Part shown: one piece after another, positions 49,936 through 61,753 of the stretch
Numbering within the stretch: position 1 is the stretch's first letter
Layout: every line of letters begins with the position of its first letter
Assembly (NCBI GenBank): GCA_028023455.1
Contig: JAQFVV010000042.1
Location: 6,593,922-6,657,921, forward strand
Direction of reading: 5' to 3'
Origin: Epiperipatus broadwayi
Taxonomy: Eukaryota; Onychophora; Udeonychophora; Euonychophora; Peripatidae
Length of the DNA: 64,000 bases
Notes under the pieces: generated by a model
The model's database searches: none
What the model was told of the DNA's origin: nothing
The model's input: the letters and a program-made list of their open reading frames with translations, nothing else
Made by a program: the position numbers and the translations under genes

Positions 49936-51734
49936 TTATTTGTTTTCATGCAGACTATTCAATCATTGATGTTGGAATTATCCAAAATATGTATATGCAT
50001 AAATTAGAAAACCAAATGTTTATTTAGTTATCTTGTAATAAATGTTTTATTTATTTAAAAGCTTTGTTCAGAGTTCTTCTTTGCATGCACTCGTGTTCTA
50101 TGTTTCCACACATGCACACATTTACATATCCAACATGATATGATTGCACTATTCCATAGTTTAATTATGAACACGTTCAGATCTGATGAGGTTGTTTTTC
50201 TTGATCCAAACACTATATGAAATGTTTGACTAATTCTTTTCTGGAAATTTTATTACTCAGTTATTATTTAGATGATGAATTGAAATCAAAATGCACCCTA
50301 TTTCTTTCATTATCTAACTACTACCATTTTGATTAGAATAATGCCTAATTTGGGTCATTACTTTTATGATAGTAATTAGTAGTTGTTATAGAGTATAGAT
50401 TTAAAATTAAGTCATACAATAAATTAATTCCCTTATTATTTTAGACTAGATAGTGAGTTATTTATTTTAAATTACTGTATAATAAAGGTTAAATAGTGTT
50501 ATATTTTATTTTGCATTTAATTCTAACTTACCATACAGTAGAGTTAATCAGTATTCCATCTTTATTTTATTAATTTAATTTTATCACATAGTAGAGGTGG
50601 TTCAATGCATTTGGATGATGGGAGGAGATGAGGTATAGATTATAACTTGTAAATTTAAATGGTAGAATTTTACCAATTTCAATTATTTATTTATTTTAAA
50701 ACTTAATAGATGTTTTATTCCTATTAATCATAATGTTTCTTCCTATATTTAGTATGTATTTTACACCTTATAGATCTCTGTAGCCCCCAACTGACCTAAG
50801 CTATGATAGGACAGCATTATAAGTCTCTTTAATAATTTAAAGCAAGATCAGACTAGTAGTTTATTGTATTACCAATAGAATTGGTGCCCCAGGCATTTGT
50901 TGATATGAAAGGTAGGAGAGGTGTTGGGGGAGGGTTACAATATATATATTATAAAGGACTTGACAATAAATCATCATTGGAAAAATTTCTCAAGGGATAA
51001 TAATATGTAAAGAAAGAAAACAAAAAAGTCAGACAGTATTAAATACTCAGGAGTTACTTTTAATATAATTAAAAAAATTTTTAATTTTGTTTTTGAAATT
51101 ACTCGCCATTTATGTGTTTCAAATGAAAAATTTATATTTCCTATTTAAAATATTTAATTAAGACACACACATATATATTTGTAAGAATGAAATTTGTTAA
51201 AAAAAAATTATTTACAGCAGTATATATATATCAATTCAGATTATTCTATCTTAAGAATATACTAAATTTATAATAATAAAAAATGTGCATAAACAAAAAT
51301 GAACAGCCAATAAAGTACTGAGAAAATAATAATCAAATCTATCGCAGGACATCTTTGATAATAAATCATATTGCCAACTGTTTAAACTATATTTCAGTAT
51401 TAATAATTATTAAATAATACATTAGAATGAATTAGTTTGTTTTATTTGTCTGTATATAGTTACAACCTCATAGTTTATATATATATATATAAATATTTTC
51501 TTATACTATGCTTGTAGTATCTTTTATGTTTTGATGTAAATAATGGATTTTAATCAGACATATATTTAAATATTATAATAAAAAATTGTGTTTATGTGCT
51601 TACAATAATTTGTCCTTATGATATATGGTTTGACAATGAAACAACAATATCCTGTGATAAGATAGATTTTATCACTTTCTGACTGTTAATACGAGACATT
51701 TAAACAATTCAGATATTTTATCATTAAAGATGAA

Positions 51735-51885
51735 TAAGATATAATTTAGAGTTACAATTATAAAAGATGTAACCATAAGGAATTTGAACACAGACTTTCA
51801 AACTCCCTTCAGTATCTGCTCTATCTCATACAACCGATACATGTGATCCACACACATGTGAAAAAGATAAATAATCTCTAAATTA
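51735..51885 (-). repeat. outer-arm fragment of the fold-back/SINE-like family
   Basis: ACAATTATAAAAGATG, GGAATTTGAACACAGACTTT (complement of the box B-like GAGTTCAAATCC part) and CACATGTGAAAAAGATAAAT match the outer half of the arm. The inner half is missing. Confidence 0.65.
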
Positions 51886-54800
51886 TAAAAGATATTGAAT
51901 TCTTTTTGAAAAAGTTCTGCTGCACAAGAAGTTATGATATCATCAAAAGATGTCAAATAGATTAAAGTACCAGAAAATTATATTTTAAATGTAATTGTTT
52001 GTAGTTCTGGATTGGTAATTTTAAGTCAACACAAAATTTTTCTTTAACCTTTTTTCCAATCTTTATTTTTTTCTTTCAGAATCAGTATAATTATATTAGT
52101 TAAATGATGCACTTTTAAAAAAAAACAATCTAACATTTAGCACAGCTGTGAGAAAAATTACTTAAATTATTTAAAAATTATTTTCTATTTTTGAAATCTG
52201 AATAAAGTATCGTTATCATTTCAATCTTGTAATTCATGCTAGACTTTTATTATTGAGATCACATGACATTTACTTTATCAAGTAAATTTCATAATAAATC
52301 TGAGCATTAAAAATAAAAACAATATTGTAAAGATGATTAAAGAAATATTATTTTTATTGATGATTTTAATAATGATGAACAGAAATCTAAAAATGCAAAG
52401 TCATTTATTTTTAAAAATGAGTTTATTTCACTATATACTTTATACAACATCAAGTTATATGTCAAATTAAATTTGAATGTTTAATATGTTACAATAAATA
52501 AAACGTTAATAAATCTCATTCCTTATTTATTTGCATGTCTCCTGAATATTTTATTTTATTAGAAAATAGTTCTCTTAAGGATTGCTTATTAATAAACTCA
52601 TATTTTGCTTAAGTCATAAAAGATGTCATGTGTTAAAATTTCCTTGTGGCCACATTTTAAATTTGATGTTATTTTTAAATTTTCATAAAATTGTTTACCC
52701 CAGCATTTTCATGGAACTGTTGAATGGAATAATACTGTTTGTTTAGAAGGTTTATAATAATAAAAGATTTTATAACAATTTGGTTGGTGCATGATTAAAA
52801 AAAGTTAATCTCACTCAAATTATGAATAAACTAAAAATAATTAAGATGTTATAATTGAAAAAAATAATGATAAAAATATTAATTTTTTTACAAGCCTTAA
52901 AAAATATTTGTAAAAATCATTTTTAGATAAATCTACTGGTTTCCAGGCAATACTATCACTTTACAAAACAAATTCTTCTGGCTTGAATATCTACTTCAGA
53001 AATTCTCCAATTAGATAGCAAACTAAAGTCCAGTATAACTACTTTAGGCAAACCAATATGGACTTGTGATAAAATGCAATAGAAACTACAGAAAATTGAT
53101 ATGTTTTTTTAAATATGCACAACAGAATCAAAGATTTACAGTAGACAAGTGTCACCTCAATTCATACATGTATAATATACAGGGGTAGGCAAAACGGAAC
53201 TTGCAAGTTCAAGATTGCATGCACACTCAGCTATTTGCAGTGAAGTATTCAATGTGTTTAGAATTAAAATTACAATTACAAACCTGATATAATTTTAAGA
53301 TTATATTAAAATAATTAAATATTCTGGAATTTAGTCAATGAAAATAGTTATCTTTTTTCAAAAAAATATGCTTTTAAAATGAACTTTTACTGCATTTGAT
53401 AAATTCTCTCAAGTATCTTTTTCCAAATATGAAATACATAAAATCCAAGTATCTAAGGCAATTTATTGATTCTCATTTACACCATTGCTTAAGAGCTGAA
53501 AAATTTTAATTACTTGCCAGAATACAATAACTCAGCTGAAAATATGTAATGGCAAATGTACATTAATGTTTTCTTAAATGTAAATAATGTAAAAGATAAT
53601 AATTAAATGTGAATATTTCTAGTAATTAATTTTTATAAATATAATTGTGAATTACTAAATTGACTAAAAATAAAGATGCATTGAATGCTTTTTGAACATT
53701 GTCTCATGTCCACAAATTGAGGATGAGTAATCTTGATAGTGTGGGTGCATACGTATATTACAGTGATTGAATCAGTTAATTTCTGGACACCCCATACTTT
53801 TATTTCAAGATAAATATAAAACCCTAATATTGACTAAAAATAAACAATTTATTTTTTGGGTTTTAGTGTACAATAAACAAAAGTGTCCACTATAAAATAT
53901 TTTTTATGTATATTATTTTTAACTTAGTTTTCATATAATAAATAGAAGAATTTATTATAATATATATTTAAATTTTTTAGTATTTGGATATTTTTGTATT
54001 TATTTCAATTTCCAATTTAAAATAGAGAATGAAAACTATGTCACAGTCTAAGTAACATTTTAAAAAAATTCATGGACATTAAAAATTGATTCCAATATTA
54101 TTTTGTCTATGAAAAAAATGTTTTGAAAATATTTTTTTTTATAAATTTTCATCCATTTTAAAAGAAATTTTATAATTAAGTGAAAGTAAGATTTGTTTTT
54201 ATTTCTATTTGAATTGATCATCAATACCTTTTAGTCTAACTTTTTTCAAATAAAAGTGTTTAAGAAATATACTGTCCTCTCATGCACATCACTGAAAATT
54301 TACTGAACTGATAGAAACAAATTTGAAATTTAATATGCCAATACCTCTGTGGTAAACAAATGAAGGATCATCTTAAAATATTATACTCTCATCGATTTCT
54401 AATACATATAAAATTTGAAGGAAATCAGTTTCATAGAAGTATGTTAAAAATTTGATTACACCAAACAAACAAACAAACCGTTTTTAAGTTAAATAAAAAA
54501 AAATTAAAAATATTCACATACAAAAATTCCTTACATAAATATTAAAATAATAAAGTCTAGAATAATTCAAACATATAATGATATTCTTGATATTTTGAAA
54601 TACTGTAAATTACCTAAAGTTAAATAAGGTTTCTCTAATGCAAATAGATTATTTATTTTTCATTCTAACAAAAATCTAAATTATTAAAACAAACAAAACT
54701 CACTATACATATTATCTAAATTACTAATGTAAGAATTAAAAAAAATACTATTTTTGCATAAACAAATGGTTTTTTTTTAAAAAATGTGTAATTATAAAAA

Positions 54801-56335
54801 TTTCAATATATATTGTGTTAAAAGGAGATTAAGACAAAAAAATTTAATATAAATTATGGAACTAAATTATTTTCAATTCTTTAATTAAATCAAGAGTATG
54901 CGCATGTTGTTTTGATGAATGTACGTTAATAAAAAATAACATATTAGTTATAATCTAGATTTTTATTTAATTAAGCAAAATATTTAGCTTTAATCTTTCT
55001 ACTTATTAATCTGTACATTCCATATTATAAGAATTTGAAAAATCCAGAATAGAGCAGTTGCTATCAGAACTTCAAACTGATCAAAGTTTGGAGTGAGAAA
55101 AGGTGCACCTGTTGGCTGTCCATCGACCCATAGTCACTGAATGTGCAATCATTGCTTACTGTATATGAAATTCAAATAGTATAGAAGATAAGTGTGAGTT
55201 GAAGATCATCTGCACTTATCTTGCCTAACTATTAACTAATACACGTTATACATACTATTTGTCTATTTGTATACAAACAGATAAAAGAATCTTGCTAAGG
55301 ATAAAAGAATCTATTAGAATACATACTATCTGTACATAAAAGTGACCTATATATATATACAAAAGCATGGATATTGATGGTAGAAAAAAATAACAGTAAA
55401 CATAAATAATGAGTATATTATTTAAATATTAATTCCAATAAGATGCAAGAAAAATCTGTTTATTATCCAAAAGAATGAGAATTTCACTTAAATTGTACTA
55501 ATTTGTTTTAAAAGAACAGATGAATAACTAAACAAATTGGCTAATAGGTGCTAATGGAAATAAATTTGAAAAAATTTCAAGTTCATAGTGGAGAACAAAA
55601 CAACTGAACAATTTAAAGTCTCAGGAAAAATAATGCCAGTTTAAGCTAAGTTTTTTTTTAAAGTTTATTTTGTTTATAGAATTTATATTTAGAAAAAATT
55701 TAAAATATGTTAATTGTTTTTTTTTTTTGACTGCCTAAAGTTATTTTTATGATAATAATCAAGGTTTGTACATTATTAGACGTACATATTCATGTGAATA
55801 TAACTTGCCATTTATATTTAAACAATATTACTACATTTATTCTTTTTCTTTCATTTGTTTAAGATTAAAGATAAATTAAATTCATAATGGAATTTATTTT
55901 TATATTATAAAATGCAAATGTGCATATCTATGATTAAATGTCATTTATATATACTTTAAGCCACAAATACAATTATTTTATTTTCAATATACCAAAATAA
56001 TAAACATCAATATAATATTTGTAAATAAGATAGAATCACATATAATAATCTATTTGTTTTATTGGAGAATATTTCATTTTATTATTATTAATTAATAAAA
56101 TTATCTATCAATCATTATTTTGAATTATTACAGTGAATTTATTTGGATACTAGATTAAGTATTTTGTCTTTTGCTGTACATGTATTCAGCAGAACTTTTT
56201 GCTATCAATCAATAATACCTGGAAGAAATAATAGTTTTATTATAGATTGACTCTTTAGCATTGCTAAAGTGCCTCTAAGAAATAAGATTTATATTGTAAA
56301 CTGATTCTATAACATTAGCAAATTATCCCTTTTAT

Positions 56336-56347
56336 AGTATACTTATG
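56336..56347. repeat. left 12-bp target-site duplication of the PLE
   Basis: AGTATACTTATG directly precedes the inverted PLE segment and is repeated exactly at 60473-60484 directly after the 3' end of the long copy. The bases next to it differ (T on the left, A on the right), which fixes the length at 12. Confidence 0.88.
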
Positions 56348-56880
56348 TAATAAATATAGCTTTACTTCTCACTATATGTAAAATATATAATTGTTAATTA
56401 GAGAAGATATTAATTAGTATTAAAGTTTATCGGCTTAACGTTTTCGAGGATCCATGCCTCATATTCATAGCCTTCATAAAATGTATAATAAAATATGCAA
56501 ATACAAATATTCAAATAAGCTAGTATTACGTAGCCCATTTCTTCGAGATCTCGAAGCAAGTATCCTTTCTATTAATGGCATGATGTTTCCATTGATGTAA
56601 AATGCCTCCTTTATTTTTCTTTTGTGATCATTTGATTCTGAGCACAATATTATGGGATTGGCGGGTGTGAAGTTGTGCCAGATTGTTTAGCATGCGCCAA
56701 GAATACAGAGGACGGGTTGCTGTTTTTCTGAGCTCTGTTAAATGTGTAAATATGTTGACCCAGTCTAGTATTGATTGTAGCTTTCGTTTCACCATAATAT
56801 ATAGCATGGCATCCAGCCTGAGGGCAGGCAATAGAGTACACCACGTGTGGGGTGAACGATCGATCAATGTGGTCTTTGGA
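56348..56880 (-). repeat. inverted 5' arm of the PLE, spanning the copy junction
   Basis: This segment is the reverse complement of roughly 57510-58047. Read on the minus strand it contains the start of the GIY-YIG region through the 3' end of a copy, and then continues into the first bases of the next copy (through TTATTA before the ORF1 start). It therefore copies the head-to-tail junction, not a simple 3' end. There are small differences, for example one base missing in the match to 57807-57820. The segment ends abruptly near GTCTTTGGAG, where the plus-oriented truncated copy begins. Confidence 0.85.
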
Positions 56881-57867
56881 GTTGTTTTATCTAGCATATA
56901 TTTAAATAAATACCAGCTATCGATCCTTCCAAAATATCACAATATCAACCAAGACTTTACATATATTCGTTATGTAGACGATATCTTTATCATAACCTCT
57001 AAAGATAATACTTTAAATATACTACGTGATTTACAAAACTTAACCAAACTTTCATTCACCATCACATATGAAAATAATAAAGAACTTAAATATCTCGACC
57101 TCTCTTTATCGAGAAATCGCCACTTAATAGATTACAAAATGATTGTTAAACCATTTGAAATTCGCAGCTGTATCCACCCTAATTCTAACTCACCTGCATC
57201 GCATAAATTTGTTGGCCTTAATGCATTTTTGTTTAGAAACTTTTATTTATGTAAATATGAAGCAGACAGGAAAGAAAACATAAACAACTATATTAAAGAT
57301 CTATTAGCAGCAGGGTTCAAATTCAAAGCTATTAAAAATAAAATCATAAAATTTAATAATACAATAAACAATAATGTACCTCGCACCAATCTACCTAGAA
57401 TAACAATCCCCTACATTCCTAAAATATCTAACAAACTAATGAAAGCATTAAACGATAAATTTAACATAGCAGTTAGAACTCCACCTAATTCTAATAGATT
57501 GCTTAACAACTCTAAAGACCACATTGATCGATCGTTCACCCCACACGTGGTGTACTCTATTGCCTGCCCTCAGGCTGGATGCCATGCTATATATTATGGT
57601 GAAACGAAAGCTACAATCAATACTAGACTGGGTCAACATATTTACACATTTAACAGAGCTCAGAAAAACAGCAACACGTCCTCTGTATTCTTGGAGCATG
57701 CTAAACAATCTGGACACAACTTCACACCCGCCAATCCCATAATATTGTGCTCAGAATCAAATGATCACAAAAGAAAAATAAAGGAGGCATTTTACATCAA
57801 TGGAAACATCCATGCCATTAATAGAAAGGATACTTGCTTCGAGATCTCGAAGAAATGGGCTACGTAA
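56881..57867 (+). pseudogene. PLE copy 1, 5'-truncated: end of reverse transcriptase plus GIY-YIG endonuclease
   Basis: The coding remnant begins inside the RT palm (LSSIYLNKY) and continues open to a stop at 57868. RT motif C is intact as YVDDIFII. It is followed by the ELKYLDLSLSRN region, a basic linker, then the endonuclease with VYSIACPQAGC, IYYGET and a conserved R-x-x-Q-H segment. Cysteines and a histidine around the GIY-YIG motif fit the PLE nuclease type. An open frame extends upstream into the inverted arm from 56683, but that part is antisense and is not native protein. Compared with copy 2 there are about 8 extra bases near 56912-56924. Confidence 0.85.
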
Positions 57868-58049
57868 TACTAGCTTATTTGAATATTTGTATTTGCATAT
57901 TTTATTATACATTTTATGAAGGCTATGAATATGAGGCATGGATCCTCGAAAACGTTAAGCCGATAAACTTTAATACTAATTAATATCTTCTCTAATTAAC
58001 AATTATATATTTTACATATAGTGAGAAGTAAAGCTATATTTATTACATA

Positions 58050-58958
58050 ATGAATAGAGGTCAAGAAAAACAGATCTTACATTGCGGAATTTCGATGATT
58101 AAATACGAGCAAAGACTTTCGTTCTTTTCTAAATGCAAGGATTATAATATTATGCCCAATTGTTGTGTGGTTAAAATCAATAGAACAATATACAATAATT
58201 TTAAAATTAAGAATGAATTGCAGAAACAGCTTTTGGCGCATATAACATATGGATGTAGAGATGCTTTCAAAAAGCAAACAATCAGATGGAATAAAATGAC
58301 TGCGAACTACTTAATCCCCCAGTGGATGCAAGATAAACTGCATAAAATTGAGAGATTTCATACAGCAAAATTTGAAAATAAAATACATTTTTTGCTTATC
58401 AAGCAAAACAAATATCGCCATAGGATTAATACAGACGCGTTCGTTAACAAAACTTCAATTACACCACCATATGAAATCAAGAAAATTTTATCCTTCGGAC
58501 CGAAATATGTAGGAGGAAGTTGGAGATCTCCTAAACTCGAACTAATAGCAGACATCGAAGCGAGTCTCATTAACAATATACAAAGAGATGCTATCATCAC
58601 CGATATATCTAAACTATTAAATAACAATTTGGTTGATAAAGAAGGAAAAGCATGGAATAAAAGTATATTAAATACCAAACAATATTTCAAAACACACAAT
58701 ATTACTTGTCTCAAAGAAGACAAAGGCAATCGTTTTGTTTTGCTAAATAACACAGACTATAAAAATAAAATGCACGACCAAATTAAAATATTAAAGTTGG
58801 TGCATGATAACTCTTTTAATATTAAACTAGATCGAGATAAATTTATTAACAATGTGCTTCGGACTTTCAAGGATAAAGGGATTACTAAATCCGAATATTA
58901 CAGGATTTACCCTTCTGCCACTATACCCCCCCCCCCCCCCGAATGTTTGCCAATTTAA
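58050..58958 (+). pseudogene. PLE copy 2, N-terminal part of reverse transcriptase protein
   Basis: The first ATG of the long copy (58050) opens a 302-codon frame. It has a basic N-terminal region, then LSFGPKYVGG, which is the (L)xFGPKF-type motif of PLE proteins, then EDKGNRFVLLNNTDY, corresponding to the first RT motif. The frame ends wrongly right after a run of 15 C (58926-58940), where it reads repeated proline codons and a stop. The RT continues in another frame from about 58943, so a length change in the C run most likely caused the break. Full-length PLE proteins are usually about 700-900 residues. Confidence 0.87.
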
Positions 58959-59488
58959 AACTACATAAAACAGGCGAACCACTTAGATTGATGATGGATT
59001 TCGGTGGTGTGCATTATTTTGAAGCAGCCAAATTAATCAATCAATTACTTATAGATTACCTTAATTTTGGCTCATACACGATAAACTCGTCTCTCCAATT
59101 CATCTCCAAAATCAAAAATACTCAAATCTCTCAGACTTCAATTATGGCTACAATGGATGTGAAGGAACTATATGGATCAATTAATCAAAAAGCATCTATC
59201 CAAATAGTACACGAAGAGCTACTGCGAGCACATTGTCCTAGTGAAAGAGTTAAATTCATTATTGCTTTCCTGTCATGGCTTGATTCACATATATTTACAC
59301 TCTTTGAAAACAAGTGGTACACAATGCAAGATGGATGGCCCATGGGCCTTCCTATCAGTGGTGTTTTATCTAGCATATATTTAAATAAATACGAGCCTTC
59401 CAAAATATCACAATATCAACCAAGACTTTACATATATTCGTTATGTAGACAATATCTTTATCATAACCCTCTAAAGATAATACTTTAA
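58943..59488 (+). pseudogene. PLE copy 2, central reverse transcriptase domain
   Basis: This frame continues the RT after the poly-C break. It shows FANLKLHKTGEPLRLM (the LPKxHKxxxPLRPI-type motif 2), ATMDVKELYGSI (motif A with its catalytic Asp), and MQDGWPMGLPISGVLSSIYL (motif B). It then runs out of frame near 59392. In the proper frame motif C reads YVDN instead of YVDD (AAT for GAT at about 59451), and one extra C follows in ATAACCC. So this longest copy has both a frameshift before motif C and loss of the second catalytic Asp. Confidence 0.87.
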
Positions 59489-59489
59489 A

Positions 59490-60390
59490 TATACTACGTG
59501 ATTTACAAAACTTAACCAAACTTTCATTCACCATCACATATGAAAATAATAAAGAACTTAAATATCTCGACCTCTCTTTATCGAGAAATCGCCACTTAAT
59601 AGATTACAAAATGATTGTTAAACCATTTGAAATTCGCAGCTGTATCCACCCTAACTCTAACTCACCTGCATCGCATAAATTTGCTGGCCTTAATGCATTT
59701 TTGTTTAGAAACTTTTATTTATGTAAATATGAAGCAGACAGGAAAGAAAACATAAACAACTATATTAAAGATCTATTAGCAGCAGGGTTCAAATTCAAAG
59801 CTATTAAAAATAAAATCATAAAATTTAATAATACAATAAACAATAATGTACCTCGCACCAATCTACCTAGAATAACAATCCCCTACATTCCTAAAATATC
59901 TAACAAACTAATGAAAGCATTAAACGATAAATTTAACATAGCAGTTAGAACTCCACCTAATTCTAATAGATTGCTTAACAACTCTAAAGACCACATTGAT
60001 CGATCGTTCACCCCACACATGGTGTACTCTATTGCCTGCCCTCAGGCTGGATGCCATGCTATATATTATGGTGAAACGAAAGCTACAATCAATACTAGAC
60101 TGGGTCAACATATTTACACATTTAACAGAGCTCAGAAAAACAGCAACACGTCCTCTGTATTCTTGGAGCATGCTAAACAATCTGGACACAACTTCACACC
60201 CGCCAATCCCATAATATTGTGCTCAGAATCAAATGATCACAAAAGAAAAATAAAGGAGGCATTTTACATCAATGGAAACATCCATGCCATTAATAGAAAG
60301 GATACTTGCTTCGAGATCTCAAGAAATGGGCTACGTAATACTAGCTTATTTGAATATTTGTATTTGCATATTTTATTATACATTTTATGA
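59490..60390 (+). pseudogene. PLE copy 2, RT thumb/linker and GIY-YIG endonuclease
   Basis: In the frame that holds the 259-codon ORF from 59611, this part covers the ELKYLDLSLSRN segment, a long basic linker with PRITIPYIPKIS, and the endonuclease VYSIACPQAGCHAIYYGET with the downstream histidine-rich region. It is nearly identical to copy 1. One base is lost near 60321 (ATCTCAAG versus ATCTCGAAG), so the C-terminus differs and extends to 60390. PLE nucleases nick target DNA to prime reverse transcription. Confidence 0.86.
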
Positions 60391-60472
60391 AGGCTATGAA
60401 TATGAGGCATGGATCCTCGAAAACGTTAAGCCGATAAACTTTAATACTAATTAATATCTTCTCTAATTAACA

Positions 60473-60484
60473 AGTATACTTATG
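60473..60484. repeat. right 12-bp target-site duplication of the PLE
   Basis: Exact second copy of AGTATACTTATG, directly following the ...ATTAACAA end of the element. The pair supports one insertion event for the whole inverted-plus-tandem structure rather than three separate insertions. Confidence 0.88.
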
Positions 60485-60838
60485 GTAATTTAGAACCAAT
60501 AGCTGAGCTGATTATTTTCATAATCTCAGCATTTTATGTAGCATAATATATGCTAATTATATGATACCAATGTCTTTATGATCATTTACAAATGATTACA
60601 TGTTGCTGCTGATGAAAACCAGTAAAAATTTAATTAGCACTGTCATTTACGTCTGCTTATCATTGATTATATTGTATTCAGTACAGATGGTACATCAATA
60701 TGCAACTAAGTCTATTATATATATTTGCATTTATGACAGCATTTTTTTCTTTCCATCACAAATATAAATATATTTTTTTTAAAAAAAAATGTAATTTTTT
60801 TTTTTTAAAAAAGGGTCATCAAAATCTTTTTCACTTAC

Positions 60839-60917
60839 AGTAAGCTGTTTTCCCAAGAAGTTTTTTTATTAATTCATGGCCAATTTTCATGCTGTCAAAC
60901 TGATCAGTACCACCAAC
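60839..60917 (-). CDS. YARS2: YARS2 internal exon: GGTDQF catalytic segment
   Basis: This 79-bp exon encodes 26 residues plus one base. The acceptor reads ttgttag and the donor gtaagtga. The peptide begins VGGTDQF and continues through an IGHELIKKL helix to GKTAY. It matches the class I tyrosyl-tRNA synthetase stretch with the G-G-S/T-D-Q motif that helps bind tyrosine and ATP. The exon starts in phase 0, so an upstream exon ending on a codon boundary is expected; none was found between 60918 and 64000. Its last base (T) pairs with the first two bases of the exon at 45.6 kb to make a cysteine codon. A TIR transposon lies about 200 bp upstream of it. Confidence 0.93.
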
Positions 60918-61387
60918 CTAACAAAATATAAATAAGTAAATTTAGAAGAGTATTATCAAATTTAACAATAACAGAGATGATAATCATTTTCCTAGATGAA
61001 ATACAGCTTAAAATTAAGATAATTTTTTAAAAAAATATTAAATACAAATAAAATATAAATCAACATCACTTAATTTCACCCAAAATATAAATGATTTACG
61101 AGTTCAATTGAAAAATAAGGTTGTTTTCTCATCCTTGGTGTTCGCCTTAAGATGTCGCTACTTCTAAGTAAATTCCTAGAAATATACTGTTTCACCGGCC
61201 TTCACCCAACCAAAGAGGAATTTTTCTATGTTATAAATGCAGAAAAGTCCTCATGTTATGTTGGATGGAGGAGGCGGCGACAGAAGTCAACACAAAGAGA
61301 CTTCTTTCTATGATAAAACACAGAGAGTTCCCGACGGCTACCGGTTATGGCTTTTTTCTATGCTAAAAGCAAAGAGAAAGAAATGCC

Positions 61388-61753
61388 TTGATTGGCTGCC
61401 ATAGTAGTCGATTTTGTTCATCATTTTTTCGTAATAGTAGAATATCTATTTTCTCTGTAGTTTCGGGTGAGAGTGTGTGTATTAGAAGCAGTCATAGTTT
61501 TTTTAAATTTGATAAGACACTATTTCTTTTAATGTGTTGTAACTTACTTTACTGTTGTAAGTTTAGTAATAATGTCCTGAAGATTCCATTACAAAGGGGT
61601 AACCCTCAAAAATTGCTTTTAAGGGTGCGAAAGGGAAAAAAAAATAAAGGATCACGCAAAAAGTACCGTTTTCGCGAGAATTCGTCCGTGACCAGTTACT
61701 TTTGCTATATATATATACGCACAAACAAAAACAACTCACTGTCTAATTATTAG
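61388..61753 (+). other. open frame of 121 codons in the TIR element, no recognisable protein
   Basis: The frame runs from the less AT-rich left part of the element into array A. It has Ser/Cys-rich and basic stretches but no domain that I recognise, and its end is repeat sequence. It is most likely a chance frame; listed only because it is the longest one in the element. Confidence 0.15.

Larger units (their letters stand above)
45607..56335. other. YARS2 intron sequence left of the PLE
   Basis: AT-rich intron DNA with the two minisatellites and the arm fragment at 51.7 kb listed above. A slightly richer patch at 50770-50940 resembles no family I know. No exon with family similarity or RNA gene was seen. 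Confidence 0.55.
56348..60472 (+). mobile_element. Penelope-like retroelement with GIY-YIG endonuclease, pseudo-LTR arrangement
   Basis: The insertion is flanked by a 12-bp direct repeat, AGTATACTTATG, at 56336-56347 and 60473-60484. From left to right it holds an inverted segment (56348 to about 56880), a 5'-truncated plus-strand copy (about 56881-58002), and a longer plus-strand copy (58003-60472) joined head to tail. Both plus copies end in the same ...CTAATTAACAA. Partial tandem copies with an inverted piece at the left end are a known layout of Penelope-like elements. The encoded protein combines a telomerase-related reverse transcriptase with a C-terminal GIY-YIG nuclease. The copies are nearly identical, so the insertion is young, yet the long copy is broken by frameshifts and is not autonomous. 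Confidence 0.93.
12065..60917 (-). other. YARS2: YARS2 gene, 3' part (mitochondrial tyrosyl-tRNA synthetase), 6-7 exons
   Basis: The gene is assembled from minus-strand segments bounded by GT donors and AG acceptors. Exons, in transcript order, are 60839-60917, 45497-45606, 34280-34378, 33503-33569, 20493-20681, 12391-12516 and, tentatively, 12065-12087. Their phases fit at every junction, giving about 230 codons without a stop, colinear with the C-terminal half of animal YARS2 (human protein about 477 residues, from memory). The enzyme charges mitochondrial tRNA-Tyr with tyrosine in the matrix. Visible family marks are GGTDQF in the tyrosine/ATP site region, KLGKS (the KMSKS-loop equivalent), and a C-terminal S4-like domain beginning near GGFLINH. 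Introns are roughly 15.2, 11.1, 0.7, 12.8, 8.0 and 0.3 kb and are filled with mobile elements. The N-terminal catalytic part and promoter are missing from the window. The identification rests on recalled family sequence, not a search. Confidence 0.93.

Noticed and set aside
56683-56880. N-terminal part of the long open frame that starts in the inverted PLE arm
   Set aside because: This part is antisense to the endonuclease region; the frame is open only by chance until it enters the plus-oriented copy.
57448-57717. Antisense open frames over the GIY-YIG region (also 59920-60189)
   Set aside because: Shadow frames, identical in both copies only because the copies are identical.
57930-58002. 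Possible hammerhead ribozyme at the PLE copy junction, as known from other Penelope-like elements
   Set aside because: A GAGG-loop-CCTC stem followed by GAAA is present near 57934-57955, but the required CUGANGA core is not in front of it and no matching third stem or cleavage site could be drawn, on either strand.
61388-61753. Transposase of the TIR element
   Set aside because: The frame is short, runs into a tandem array and shows no DDE-type or zinc-finger pattern.
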